Positions 15,832 through 24,399 of a DNA stretch of 64,000 nt are shown here, piece after piece (positions within the stretch are counted from its first letter, which is position 1; each line of letters opens with the position of its first letter). This DNA is from an uncultured Prevotellaceae bacterium (GTDB lineage: Bacteria; Bacteroidota; Bacteroidia; Bacteroidales; Bacteroidaceae). A model generated the notes under the pieces. That model was given only the letters and a program-made list of their open reading frames with translations. It was not told where the DNA came from and did no database searches. The stretch lies in the NCBI GenBank assembly GCA_900314985.1, contig OMXL01000005.1, positions 62,001 through 126,000 of the forward strand, written 5' to 3'. Position numbers and translations under genes: made by a program.

Positions 15832-15974
15832 AAACAAAATCTATGTAACTTCCAAATAAATCCGCAGAAAAATTCAAACAATTAACCATATTTAAGACAT
15901 GTAAAGAAATTGTTAATACTCCGGTGTTTGTAGATTTTATGTATCAATTATTTGGTTTTTAAGTGTATTAATAC

Positions 15975-15982
15975 TACCTTTG
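15975..15982 (+). promoter_or_regulatory. -7 box of the histidine kinase gene
   Basis: TACCTTTG lies 22 bp before the ATG at 16005. Confidence 0.7.
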
Positions 15983-16004
15983 CAATACTATCTAACAGGA
16001 AACT

Positions 16005-17822
16005 ATGAACATAAGAAAAATCAGCCGAAACCTTTTCGGTATTATCATATTTTTGGCAGTAAGCCTCTATACTATCAACATCTCAGGACAGGCTAAAAGC
16101 CAGGAAGACACCACTGAAGCGAACCTATTACAGCAGGTACGCAATGCGTTTAACCAAAACAACGAGCAACAGTTTTACGAAGCTATTGCCCAATACCGCA
16201 AATATCTGTTGGGAGAGGACAATATCAACGGCTACTACCTCAGTTGGAAAAACGAGGTACTCTATGATGTCAACCACAACCATTTCTATCGTGCCCTGCG
16301 CAAAACCATGAAGATGCAGGCAGAGATGGAACGTCGTGGCGATCATCATGAATTATACAAGACCACGCAACTGCGAGGCATCATCTACTCCTTGCGTGGC
16401 AATATTCCCTTGGCTCATCAGTATTTTGAGAAGGCCTTAGACCAGGTTGACCATACCCAGGTCAATAATTTAGCTTCCATCTACATGGATTTGGCTAATA
16501 TCGAGATGGACACCCAACCCGAGGAGGCCATGAAGCACCTCGACTGTGCCATCGAAATCATCAAGGGTAAGAGTTCCAGCTATGATTACAGCGACGCTAT
16601 CGGTTTTAAAGTCATTGTAGCCTATGCCATGCGCGACTGGAAGGCGGTAAACGCTACCTTCAATGAGTATATTGCCATGAAAGGTAAGAAGGAAGAAGAC
16701 TTCAGTCCCACCTATTATTATTATGCGCTTATCTGCAAGGCGGTGGCAGACCGACGTTATGAAGAGGCTATTCATCTGACCTATAATCTGACCAACACCA
16801 CTGACATCTACAAATTCCAAACGGAAATCTATGAGATCTCAGGTGATACCGAGCGTGCCTTCCAAACCCAGAAGCACTACATGGCCATCAAGGACTCCGT
16901 CAACAACGTCATCATGTCGGAGGAGATGATGGGTTCTGCCAGTGATTTGGAGAGTGCCGAAGCACACAATATGACTATTGCCAAGCGTAACACACAACTC
17001 CAATATGCTATTTCGATTGTCATCTTCGCATTCCTGCTGATAGGCATGGTCATCTACCGCATGAACCACAAGCGCTATATGCGTAAGTTGCAGCGTCAGA
17101 ACCACGACCTGCTCATTGCCCGCGACAAGGCGCAGGAGGCTAACCGCATGAAGATCAGCTTCCTGCGGAATATGAGTCATGAGATTCGCACCCCACTAAA
17201 TATTATCAGCGGTTACGCACAGATTATCAGCGACCCACGTACACTGACCAGCGATTCAGAGCGTGCCGACATTGCCAAGCGTATTGCCCATAGCACCAAT
17301 ACCATTGTACGTATCGTCGACGAGATTCTCGATATCTCCAGCAAGGAAAGCATCCACTATATCGACAAGTCAGACCTTGTTTCATGTAACGACCTGTTGC
17401 GCCAGTTGGCAGAGCCTTACGATGATGATGAGACTTCCTTCTCACTGCGTCTGGAACTATTGCTCAAAGACAGTTGTAAGATTATGACCAACCGCAAGGA
17501 GGTCAAGAAAATCCTCGGTCACCTCATGGACAATGCCATCAAGTTCACACCGCAGGACGGTACCATTACGCTGCGTAGCTATCAACACAAACTGGACCAG
17601 AATATGATTTGTCTCAGCGTGACAGATACAGGCTGTGGTATTAAGGATGGTGACGAAGAGAAGATTTTTGAGCACTTCTACAAGTCAGACATCTATAAAG
17701 AAGGTGTTGGTCTCGGACTGTCTGTTGCACGTCGCGTAGCCCGTCAGTTGGGTGGCGATGTCATTCTTGACACCAGATACAAAGATGGCAGCCGCTTTAT
17801 CTTGCAACTGCCGAAAGAGTGA
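16005..17822 (+). CDS. TPR-sensor histidine kinase, orphan
   Basis: The 605-residue protein has a signal peptide or first membrane helix (residues 10-28). A periplasmic TPR-like helical region covers about 35-320. A membrane helix (about 332-352) precedes a short coiled coil. HisKA follows with FLRNMSHEIRTPLN, phosphoacceptor His392. HATPase_c covers about 490-605, with N box NAIKFTPQDG, G1 DTGCGI and G2 VGLGLSVA. It should sense something in the periplasm through the TPR part. No response regulator gene is adjacent and no receiver domain is fused, so its partner is elsewhere. The gene converges with nadK. Confidence 0.9.
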   Translation: MNIRKISRNLFGIIIFLAVSLYTINISGQAKSQEDTTEANLLQQVRNAFNQNNEQQFYEAIAQYRKYLLGEDNINGYYLSWKNEVLYDVNHNHFYRALRKTMKMQAEMERRGDHHELYKTTQLRGIIYSLRGNIPLAHQYFEKALDQVDHTQVNNLASIYMDLANIEMDTQPEEAMKHLDCAIEIIKGKSSSYDYSDAIGFKVIVAYAMRDWKAVNATFNEYIAMKGKKEEDFSPTYYYYALICKAVADRRYEEAIHLTYNLTNTTDIYKFQTEIYEISGDTERAFQTQKHYMAIKDSVNNVIMSEEMMGSASDLESAEAHNMTIAKRNTQLQYAISIVIFAFLLIGMVIYRMNHKRYMRKLQRQNHDLLIARDKAQEANRMKISFLRNMSHEIRTPLNIISGYAQIISDPRTLTSDSERADIAKRIAHSTNTIVRIVDEILDISSKESIHYIDKSDLVSCNDLLRQLAEPYDDDETSFSLRLELLLKDSCKIMTNRKEVKKILGHLMDNAIKFTPQDGTITLRSYQHKLDQNMICLSVTDTGCGIKDGDEEKIFEHFYKSDIYKEGVGLGLSVARRVARQLGGDVILDTRYKDGSRFILQLPKE

Positions 17823-17824
17823 GA

Positions 17825-17859
17825 ATAATGCTTAATGCATAATGCTTAATGCTTAATTA
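17825..17859. repeat. 7-bp array between convergent genes
   Basis: Five heptamers (ATAATGC/TTAATGC) fill the space from the kinase stop codon to the nadK stop codon, which lies in the last unit. Confidence 0.85.
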
Positions 17860-18744
17860 ACCGCGCTGGTCAGCTCCCCACATCATTTTCTCACGCAGGG
17901 TATGGAAGTATTTCGTACCAGCACGCTTGATGACCTTCACCCTGTAAGGAGCTTTACGCAGGGTCAGACGTGTTGTATCAGGTAATTTCTCCGAACGGCC
18001 GTCCAATGCCACCAGATAGTTCTGCGTCCTACTCTCTACGGTGAGTTTGATTTCAGAATCCTCAGAGAACACGATGGGGCGTACGTTCAGCGAATGAGGA
18101 GCGACAGCAGTCAGCGAGAACACATGCGTTCCAGGAACAATAATCGGACCGCCATTCGATAGTGAGTAGGCCGTAGAACCCGTAGGTGTACTCATAATCA
18201 ATCCATCCGCCTGATAGGTTGTCAGATAGTCACCATTCACGGTAGTATGAATGGTAATCATCGAAGCATTATCTCGTTTCAATATCGCCACATCGTTCAG
18301 TGCACAGCAATAGCCCTTGAGTGGTTGTCCGTCGGTCTCCACTTTGATGACAGCACGGGTATCTACCGTATAGTCGCCCTCATAGAGTGCATTGATGGTA
18401 TGTTCAATCTCCTGAGCCTTGACATCAGCCAAGAATCCTAAGCGACCAGTATTGACACCCAGTATCGGAATCTGCTTATTACCCACCATACTGGCAGCAC
18501 GCAGAAAGGTACCGTCGCCACCCATGGATATCACGAAGTCGGCATCAAAGTCTGACTGCTCGAATATCGTGACACCTTCCACCGGCAGGCGTTGTCCGTC
18601 GGTCAGGAAGGTATAGAACTCTCGTTCGATAAACACTTCTGCCTGTCGGGCAGACAGACAAGCCAGCAGTTTCTGAATGGAAACCGACTTCTTCGGCTGG
18701 TAGGTATTGCCGAAAATTGCGAACCTTAATTTACGTGACGCCAT
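17857..18744 (-). CDS. nadK: NAD kinase
   Basis: The enzyme phosphorylates NAD to NADP. Diagnostic motifs are ISMGGDGTFLRAAS (about residues 70-85), ILGVNTGRLGFLADV, ALNDVAILKRD, YQADGLIMSTPTGSTAYSLSNGGPI and RPIVFSEDS. The length of 295 is normal. The frame could be extended upstream to 18969, but that part lies beyond the promoter and encodes unrelated residues. ATG 18744 is therefore used. The gene is divergent from pdxJ, and the two -7 boxes form one palindrome. Confidence 0.95.
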   Translation of the reverse strand: MASRKLRFAIFGNTYQPKKSVSIQKLLACLSARQAEVFIEREFYTFLTDGQRLPVEGVTIFEQSDFDADFVISMGGDGTFLRAASMVGNKQIPILGVNTGRLGFLADVKAQEIEHTINALYEGDYTVDTRAVIKVETDGQPLKGYCCALNDVAILKRDNASMITIHTTVNGDYLTTYQADGLIMSTPTGSTAYSLSNGGPIIVPGTHVFSLTAVAPHSLNVRPIVFSEDSEIKLTVESRTQNYLVALDGRSEKLPDTTRLTLRKAPYRVKVIKRAGTKYFHTLREKMMWGADQRG

Positions 18745-18786
18745 ACTTTTTTCGCTTTTTTTAGCTGCGATTTCGCAAATAATTAT

Positions 18787-18808
18787 TATCTTTGCGCTTG
18801 CAAAGATA
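18787..18808. promoter_or_regulatory. overlapping face-to-face promoters of pdxJ and nadK
   Basis: TATCTTTG on the plus strand (18787-18794) and on the minus strand (18801-18808) form a perfect 9-bp inverted repeat with a 4-bp spacer. Each transcript would start inside or next to the other's -7 box. Both leaders are about 48-50 nt. Confidence 0.75.
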
Positions 18809-18813
18809 CAAAT

Positions 18814-18848
18814 AAAAGTGAAAAGAGAATAGTGAAAAGTAAAAAATA
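18814..18848. repeat. 7-bp array (AAAAGTG type) in the pdxJ leader
   Basis: Five heptamers (AAAAGTG, AAAAGAG, AATAGTG, AAAAGTA, AAAAATA) run up to the pdxJ start codon. Confidence 0.8.
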
Positions 18849-19561
18849 TGACGAAACTTAGCGTAAATATCAATAAGATTGCCACGCTGCGCAATGCCAG
18901 AGGAGGCAATAACCCCAACGTGCTGACTGTCGCCAGCGACGTAGAGCGCTTTGGTGGACAGGGCATCACCGTACATCCACGTCCTGACGAGCGTCATATC
19001 CGCTATCAGGATGTCCGTGACCTTCGTCCACGGATTACCACCGAGTTTAACATCGAGGGAAATCCCATCGATTCGTTCACCCAACTGGTGCTGGAGGTAG
19101 TCCCCACACAGGTAACGCTGGTCCCTGACAGTCACGACCAGATTACATCCAATCACGGATGGGACACCATAGAGAACAAGGTTTTTCTCACTGATATCTG
19201 CAAGACCTTCAAGGATGCAGGCATCCGCACCAGCATCTTTGTCGATGCCGACCCACGAATGGTGGAGGGGGTCAAAGCCTGTGGTGCCGACCGTGTAGAA
19301 CTCTACACAGAGCCTTACGCCTCGGGCTATGCCGCCAACCGTGAGGCAGCCATCGCTCCCTTCATCGCTGCTGCTGAGGAGGCTCGCCGCGTAGGACTAG
19401 GCCTCAACGCTGGTCACGACCTTTCGCTAGAAAATCTGGCATACTATCACCAGCTGATTCCTTGGACTGACGAGGTCAGTATTGGCCATGCCCTCATCTG
19501 TGACGCCCTCTATCTGGGACTGCAGGAAACCATCAAGCAATACTTACAAGCACTGAGATAA
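18848..19561 (+). CDS. pdxJ: pyridoxine 5'-phosphate synthase
   Basis: The enzyme forms pyridoxine 5'-phosphate from 1-deoxy-xylulose 5-phosphate and aminoacetone 3-phosphate, the last ring-building step of DXP-dependent vitamin B6 synthesis. Motifs fit Pdx[67 protein letters not shown] and [14 protein letters not shown]. Length 237 is normal. It heads a run pdxJ - DJ-1 protein - ispD - recG in one direction. PdxJ and IspD both sit downstream of DXP, which may be why they share an operon. Confidence 0.96.
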   Translation: MTKLSVNINKIATLRNARGGNNPNVLTVASDVERFGGQGITVHPRPDERHIRYQDVRDLRPRITTEFNIEGNPIDSFTQLVLEVVPTQVTLVPDSHDQITSNHGWDTIENKVFLTDICKTFKDAGIRTSIFVDADPRMVEGVKACGADRVELYTEPYASGYAANREAAIAPFIAAAEEARRVGLGLNAGHDLSLENLAYYHQLIPWTDEVSIGHALICDALYLGLQETIKQYLQALR

Positions 19562-19565
19562 GACT

Positions 19566-20144
19566 ATGAAAAAGGTATATGTATTCTTAGCAGACGGCTT
19601 CGAGGATGTCGAGGCGCTGATTCCTATCGACGTACTGCGTCGTGGAGGTGTTGACGTTACAACAGTGAGCATCACCGACTTCCCCTTGGTACAGTCGGCT
19701 CATGGTGTCAATATCGAGGCAGATGTCATGTTTGAGCAGTGCGACTTCTCTGATGCCGACCTGCTGTTCCTGCCTGGTGGAATGCCTGGCGCTACCAACC
19801 TCTTCGACCACAAAGGAGTCTGCAAGGCTATTGTCGACCAGCATGCAGCAGGCAAGAAAGTGGCTGCCATCTGTGCCTCACCAGCTGTCATCCTGGCCCC
19901 ATTAGGTATCCTCGAAGGAAAGCGTGCCACCTGCTATCCAGGTATGGAGGGTGCACTGCCTGAAGGTGGTGCCACTTACACGGGCGACCTCTTCACCGTC
20001 GATGGCAATGTCACCACTGGTGAGGGTCCTGCCGCTGCCTTCCCCTTCGCCTACGAGTTGCTGGCGCAGTTGGTCAACAAGCAGACTGCTGACCAGATTG
20101 CCGAGGGTATGCGCTTTGTGCATTTAATGCAAAGTAAAAAGTAA
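19566..20144 (+). CDS. DJ-1/PfpI family protein
   Basis: The 192-residue product belongs to the DJ-1/ThiJ/PfpI superfamily. The reactive Cys is in AAICASPAVIL (about residue 101), and the partner Glu is in DGFEDVEAL near residue 15. PGGMPGATNL and TGEGPAAAFPFAYELL complete the signature. It is closest in layout to the YajL/DJ-1 type, linked to oxidative or carbonyl stress repair, but the exact chemistry is unsettled in the family. It starts 4 bp after pdxJ, so co-translation is likely. Confidence 0.9.
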   Translation: MKKVYVFLADGFEDVEALIPIDVLRRGGVDVTTVSITDFPLVQSAHGVNIEADVMFEQCDFSDADLLFLPGGMPGATNLFDHKGVCKAIVDQHAAGKKVAAICASPAVILAPLGILEGKRATCYPGMEGALPEGGATYTGDLFTVDGNVTTGEGPAAAFPFAYELLAQLVNKQTADQIAEGMRFVHLMQSKK

Positions 20145-20160
20145 TAGTGAAAAGTGAATA
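20131..20160. repeat. 7-bp array (AAAGTGA type)
   Basis: Four heptamers span the end of the DJ-1 gene and the spacer before ispD. Confidence 0.75.
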
Positions 20161-20173
20161 ATTTGCTACCGCA

Positions 20174-20899
20174 GTGGATTATATTATTATCGTAGCAGGT
20201 GGTAAGGGACTGCGCATGGGAACAGACATTCCTAAGCAGTTTCTGCCGATTGGTGGTAAGCCGGTATTGATGCGGACGCTGGAGCGATTCCGTGAATATT
20301 CGGCCGACCTGCAGATTATCCTTGTACTGCCCAAAGCCCAACAGGATTATTGGAGAAGACTGTGCGAGGAGTACGGTTTTCCCCTCCCTTTGGAGGGGGC
20401 AGGGGGAGGCTTCTACCAGCTGACGGATGGTGGTGAGACACGTTTCCACTCGGTACAACATGGACTGGCGCTTATTCCTGACGATGCCGAGGGCGTGGTG
20501 GGTGTGCATGATGGTGTGCGTCCCTTCCCCAGTGTGGAGGTTATTCGCAACTGCTACGAGACAGCACGAGAGAAGAAAGCCGTCATCCCTGTCATTCCCA
20601 TTGTTGAAACGGTGCGTCACTTGATAGGCGAATCCAACGTTCAATGTTCAACGTTCAACGTTCAACGTTCAGTCACCGTTCCTCGCAACGACTACCGTTT
20701 GGTACAGACTCCTCAGTGTTTTGATATCCAACTGCTCAAGGCTGCCAACCGCCAGCCCTACAACGATGGATTTACTGACGACGCATCTGTGGTCGAAGCT
20801 TTTGGCCAATCCATCACTCTTGTAGAGGGCAATCGCGAAAATATCAAGATTACCACCCCCTACGATATCGTTGTCGCCGAGGCAATTCTTAATTCTTAA
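20174..20899 (+). CDS. ispD: 2-C-methyl-D-erythritol 4-phosphate cytidylyltransferase
   Basis: IspD joins CTP with MEP in the non-mevalonate isoprenoid pathway. Seen are the CTP loop [44 protein letters not shown] and [11 protein letters not shown]. The start is GTG 20174. The coding sequence carries two inserts not found in the family. One is a CT-rich palindromic element at 20378-20412 (translated [12 protein letters not shown]). The other is five 7-bp units at 20635-20669 (translated [13 protein letters not shown]). Both fall in likely surface loops, and all catalytic motifs remain, so the enzyme is probably active. Its last codons are themselves a 7-bp array. Confidence 0.93.
   Translation: MDYIIIVAGGKGLRMGTDIPKQFLPIGGKPVLMRTLERFREYSADLQIILVLPKAQQDYWRRLCEEYGFPLPLEGAGGGFYQLTDGGETRFHSVQHGLALIPDDAEGVVGVHDGVRPFPSVEVIRNCYETAREKKAVIPVIPIVETVRHLIGESNVQCSTFNVQRSVTVPRNDYRLVQTPQCFDIQLLKAANRQPYNDGFTDDASVVEAFGQSITLVEGNRENIKITTPYDIVVAEAILNS
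20378..20412. repeat. CT-rich palindromic element, copy 2, in frame in ispD
   Basis: CCCCTCCC and GGAGGGGG arms with a GGGGGAGGC tail form the reverse-oriented version of the copies at 5358 and 28604. It adds about 12 residues to IspD. Confidence 0.8.
20635..20669. repeat. in-frame 7-bp array (CAACGTT) in ispD
   Basis: Five heptamers, one with a single substitution, are translated in the loop between ETVRHLI and VTVPRNDYR. Confidence 0.9.
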
Positions 20900-20911
20900 T
20901 TCTCAATTCTC
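20884..20911. repeat. 7-bp array at the ispD/recG junction
   Basis: Four heptamers (AATTCTT twice, AATTCTC twice) contain the ispD stop codon and lie just before the recG start. Confidence 0.9.
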
Positions 20912-20912
20912 A

Positions 20913-23012
20913 TTGACTATCCTCCAACAAGACATCCAATATCTGGCCGGCGTAGGACCAAACCGCCGCAAGATGCTCAGCGAAGAGTTGGGCGTCCAGA
21001 CCTTTGGTGACTTGTTGGAATACTATCCCTATAAGCACGTCGACCGCAGCAGACTCTATACCATCCGTGAACTGACGGGCGACATGCCGTTTGTACAGGT
21101 GAAGGGCCACATCCTCAGCTTTGAGACCTTCAAGATGGGGGCTCGCAAGAAGCGTGTCGTCGCCCACTTCACCGACGGCTACGGCAAGGTGATGGACCTC
21201 ACATGGTTCAACTATGCCGACAGCGCCCTCAAGAAATACAAGATAGGTACTGAATATGTTGTCTTCGGTCGTCCGCAGGTGTTCAACGGCCGCATCCAAC
21301 TGGTACACCCCGACATGGAAGAGGCCGACAAGTTGGAATTGTCGGCAATGGGTATGCAGCCCTACTATAACACGTCGGAGAAGATGAAGAAGGCCGGCCT
21401 CAACAGTCGTGCCATCGAGAAACTCACCAAGACGCTTCTCGACACCATCAAGGAGACGTTGCCAGAGACGCTCCCCGACTTCATCACGCAGAAGCTGCAC
21501 CTGATGAGTCGTGACGAGGCACTGCACCGCATCCACTATCCACAGAATGCCAAGCAACTGGAGCAGGCCCGTCTGCGTCTGAAATTTGAGGAGTTGTTCT
21601 ATGTCCAGCTTAATATATTAAGGTACGCGAGCGACCAGCGTCGCAAATATCGTGGCTACGTATTCAGTAAGGTAGGCGACCACTTCAACACTTTCTATAA
21701 GGAGAACCTACCCTTCCCCCTCACCGAGGCTCAGAAGCGCGTCATCCGTGAAATCCGCAAAGATATGGGCAGTGGCAAACAGATGAACCGTCTGCTACAG
21801 GGTGATGTAGGTTCTGGAAAGACCCTCGTAGCCCTGATGTCGATGCTCATTGCTTTGGACAACGGCTATCAGGCGTGCATCATGGCACCTACAGAGATAC
21901 TTGCCGAGCAGCATCTGCAGACCATCATGGACTTCCTAAAGGGGATGAATATCCGCGTGGCTATGCTGACAGGTATCGTCAAAGGCAAGAAGCGTCAAGA
22001 GATTCTCGACGGACTGCTCGACGGCACCGTACAGATTCTCGTCGGCACCCATGCCGTGATTGAGGATACCGTACAGTTTGCCCGCTTGGGAATGGTGGTC
22101 GTTGACGAGCAGCACCGCTTTGGCGTAGCCCAGCGTGCCAAGTTGTGGAGCAAGAGTGTCAACCCGCCGCATGTTCTCGTGATGACAGCCACGCCAATTC
22201 CCCGTACATTAGCCATGACACTCTATGGCGATCTCGACGTCAGCGTCATTGATGAACTGCCACCTGGCCGCAAACCCGTTGTCACCCAACACGTCTTCGA
22301 CCGTTCGTTGCCCTCGCTCTACGACAGCATCCGTAACCAGATACGCCAAGGCCGTCAGGTCTATATCGTCTTCCCCCTCATTGAGGAGAGCGAGAAGATA
22401 GACCTCAAGAACCTGGAGGATGGCTTTGCCACGCTCACCCAGGTATTCCCCGAGTTCCGCCTCAGCAAGGTTCACGGCAAGATGAAGCCTGCCGACAAGG
22501 AAGCCGAGATGCAGAAGTTTGTCAGTGGCGAGACACAGATACTCGTTGCCACCACCGTCATTGAGGTGGGTGTCAACGTGCCCAACGCCTCTGTGATGGT
22601 CATCCTCGAAGCCCAGCGTTTTGGACTCTCCCAGCTACACCAGCTCAGAGGTCGTGTAGGTCGTGGTGCAGACCAGTCCTACTGCATCCTCGTCACCTGC
22701 TACGAGTTGTCTGCCGACACCCGCAAGCGCATCGATATCATGTGCGAGACCAACGACGGCTTCCGTATTGCTGAAGCCGACCTGAAGCTACGTGGCCCTG
22801 GCGATTTAGAGGGTACGCAACAGAGTGGTATGGCCTTCGACCTGAAGATTGCCGACATTGCCCGCGATGGCCAGCTGGTACAGATGGCTCGTGACGAGGC
22901 GCAACAGATTATCGACGACGATCCGCTCTGCGCTTCCGACCGCTATGCCCTACTCTGGCGGCGCCTCAAGGAGTTGCGCAAGACCAACATCAACTGGGGT
23001 GTCATCTCCTAA
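20913..23012 (+). CDS. recG: ATP-dependent DNA helicase RecG
   Basis: RecG remodels stalled replication forks and Holliday junctions. The wedge domain is at the N-terminus (YLAGVGPNRRKMLSEELG, oligonucleotide-binding fold to about residue 200). The helicase core follows with Walker A LLQGDVGSGKTLVAL, VVDEQHRFGVAQR, TATPIPRTLAM and the C-terminal QLHQLRGRVGRG. About 700 residues is the usual length. The start is uncertain. TTG 20913 follows the array and gives a family-like N-terminus. An in-frame TTG at 20871 would start inside ispD and read through the array. Confidence 0.95.
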   Translation: MTILQQDIQYLAGVGPNRRKMLSEELGVQTFGDLLEYYPYKHVDRSRLYTIRELTGDMPFVQVKGHILSFETFKMGARKKRVVAHFTDGYGKVMDLTWFNYADSALKKYKIGTEYVVFGRPQVFNGRIQLVHPDMEEADKLELSAMGMQPYYNTSEKMKKAGLNSRAIEKLTKTLLDTIKETLPETLPDFITQKLHLMSRDEALHRIHYPQNAKQLEQARLRLKFEELFYVQLNILRYASDQRRKYRGYVFSKVGDHFNTFYKENLPFPLTEAQKRVIREIRKDMGSGKQMNRLLQGDVGSGKTLVALMSMLIALDNGYQACIMAPTEILAEQHLQTIMDFLKGMNIRVAMLTGIVKGKKRQEILDGLLDGTVQILVGTHAVIEDTVQFARLGMVVVDEQHRFGVAQRAKLWSKSVNPPHVLVMTATPIPRTLAMTLYGDLDVSVIDELPPGRKPVVTQHVFDRSLPSLYDSIRNQIRQGRQVYIVFPLIEESEKIDLKNLEDGFATLTQVFPEFRLSKVHGKMKPADKEAEMQKFVSGETQILVATTVIEVGVNVPNASVMVILEAQRFGLSQLHQLRGRVGRGADQSYCILVTCYELSADTRKRIDIMCETNDGFRIAEADLKLRGPGDLEGTQQSGMAFDLKIADIARDGQLVQMARDEAQQIIDDDPLCASDRYALLWRRLKELRKTNINWGVIS

Positions 23013-23018
23013 CAAGCT

Positions 23019-24362
23019 CTATTTCCTAATATATCGAGGAATCTTTCCACCCTGCGCATTATAGAGAAGCGGTTCGGTGCTATAGATGAATACCGCACCC
23101 TCACAGCCATTCTCACGGAAGTATTGCTGTAGTCTTTCTGCCAACGAACTAAGTACGCTGTCGGGATTAGCATCAGCAACACAGACGCCACGCACCTCCA
23201 TCGTATTGGGTCCCATCTGTACTATCTGATATTTCAACAGACCAGGCCATATCTCAGCCTTGGCCTGAATAGATACCATGGTAAAACGCTTGCCACAGAG
23301 AGTAAAGGATTCAAACATACGACCAGAAATCTCCAGAATAGGCAAGGACGACTGTGGACAGTCAGAGGGACGGATACGTACACGGTCGGTGACATAGTAG
23401 CGAATGATAGGTTGCACGAAGTTGCTGAGGTCGGTGATGAAGATGCCCTCGCTGAACGCTTCGCTACCCACTGGCATCGGATTCATCTGGGCATCAACAG
23501 GTTCTACGATAAGCCAGTCCTCGTTCAGGTGCAGATGCGGACAACCATTGGTCATGGCTATCTCGCCACCCTCTGTCATACAATAGTTATTGATGACAGG
23601 ACAGCCAAAGGCCTTGCTGATATGCTCGTAGACCTCCTCGGTGAGCAGTTCTGCTGAGTTGGTAACGAGCTTCACGGGGATGTTGAGGGTTCCTTTCTCT
23701 TTCTCCAAAGCCAACAGCAACAGCGACGAGGAATAACCAGTAAGCACTTCGGGTTGGAAAGCATTCAGACGCTGTATGGTATCTTCGATACTATCCAAGA
23801 CGCTCAATGCCAGAATGTTGGGAGCCGCCTGCGGGAACTGTGCAATGGTACGCAGATAAGCATTGTAAGACGATGCCGTGGGCGAGGTATGAACTACCGA
23901 GGCTACCTTGTGTCGGGAGACATTGAGCACTTCAGGGTCAGCACCCTTATAAAGTCGTTGCACCATCATCGCACCATGAATTTTGTTGTGATAGTCGTCA
24001 CGAACCATCGGCAATGGCTCACCCGTAGAACCACTGGTACACAGTGCGGTGTACTTATCCTGTAGCAGTCTGTTGTCACTGGCTGGACGATGGACATACT
24101 CCAACACATCGGTCAGCGTCAGTGCACGGTCGGTTACCCAGTCGTTATAGTGCTCCAACAGCGTGGGCTTCTCCGTATGTGGCAGGTCAGCCAACGTGAA
24201 GTTTTCAGGCAGACCGGCATAGTGTTGGGCAAAATAAGGTGAGTGTTCACGAACGTAAGTCACCAGTTTGCGTAGTCGTTGTTGCTGCAACGCCTGGCGC
24301 TGGGCAGGCGAGCACATCGCCCCCTCTGCCACCAGCTGCATGGCATCTTTCATATCAATCAT
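23019..24362 (-). CDS. PaaK/CapK-like adenylate-forming ligase in the NRPS operon
   Basis: The 447-residue product belongs to the phenylacetate-CoA ligase-like branch of adenylate-forming enzymes. P-loop ALCTSGSTGEPLPMV (about residues 107-120), YCMTEGGEIA and the C-terminal subdomain are visible. It likely activates a carboxylic acid as adenylate for transfer to CoA or a carrier protein. It lies 30 bp after the NRPS gene and shares its direction, so it probably supplies or tailors a building block, or acts on the product. The substrate cannot be read from the sequence. A convergent recG ends 6 bp away. ATG 24362 is chosen over TTG 24368. Confidence 0.82.
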   Translation of the reverse strand: MIDMKDAMQLVAEGAMCSPAQRQALQQQRLRKLVTYVREHSPYFAQHYAGLPENFTLADLPHTEKPTLLEHYNDWVTDRALTLTDVLEYVHRPASDNRLLQDKYTALCTSGSTGEPLPMVRDDYHNKIHGAMMVQRLYKGADPEVLNVSRHKVASVVHTSPTASSYNAYLRTIAQFPQAAPNILALSVLDSIEDTIQRLNAFQPEVLTGYSSSLLLLALEKEKGTLNIPVKLVTNSAELLTEEVYEHISKAFGCPVINNYCMTEGGEIAMTNGCPHLHLNEDWLIVEPVDAQMNPMPVGSEAFSEGIFITDLSNFVQPIIRYYVTDRVRIRPSDCPQSSLPILEISGRMFESFTLCGKRFTMVSIQAKAEIWPGLLKYQIVQMGPNTMEVRGVCVADANPDSVLSSLAERLQQYFRENGCEGAVFIYSTEPLLYNAQGGKIPRYIRK

Positions 24363-24364
24363 AT

Positions 24365-24399
24365 TCAATGCTTAATTCTTAATGCATAAAGCTTAATTA
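24365..24399. repeat. 7-bp array between NRPS and ligase genes
   Basis: Five heptamers (TCAATGC, TTAATTC, TTAATGC, ATAAAGC, TTAATTA) fill the spacer and include the NRPS stop codon. Confidence 0.85.

Noticed and set aside
20871..20912. RecG start at TTG 20871
   Set aside because: It would lie within ispD and translate a 7-bp array; TTG 20913 gives the family N-terminus without it.
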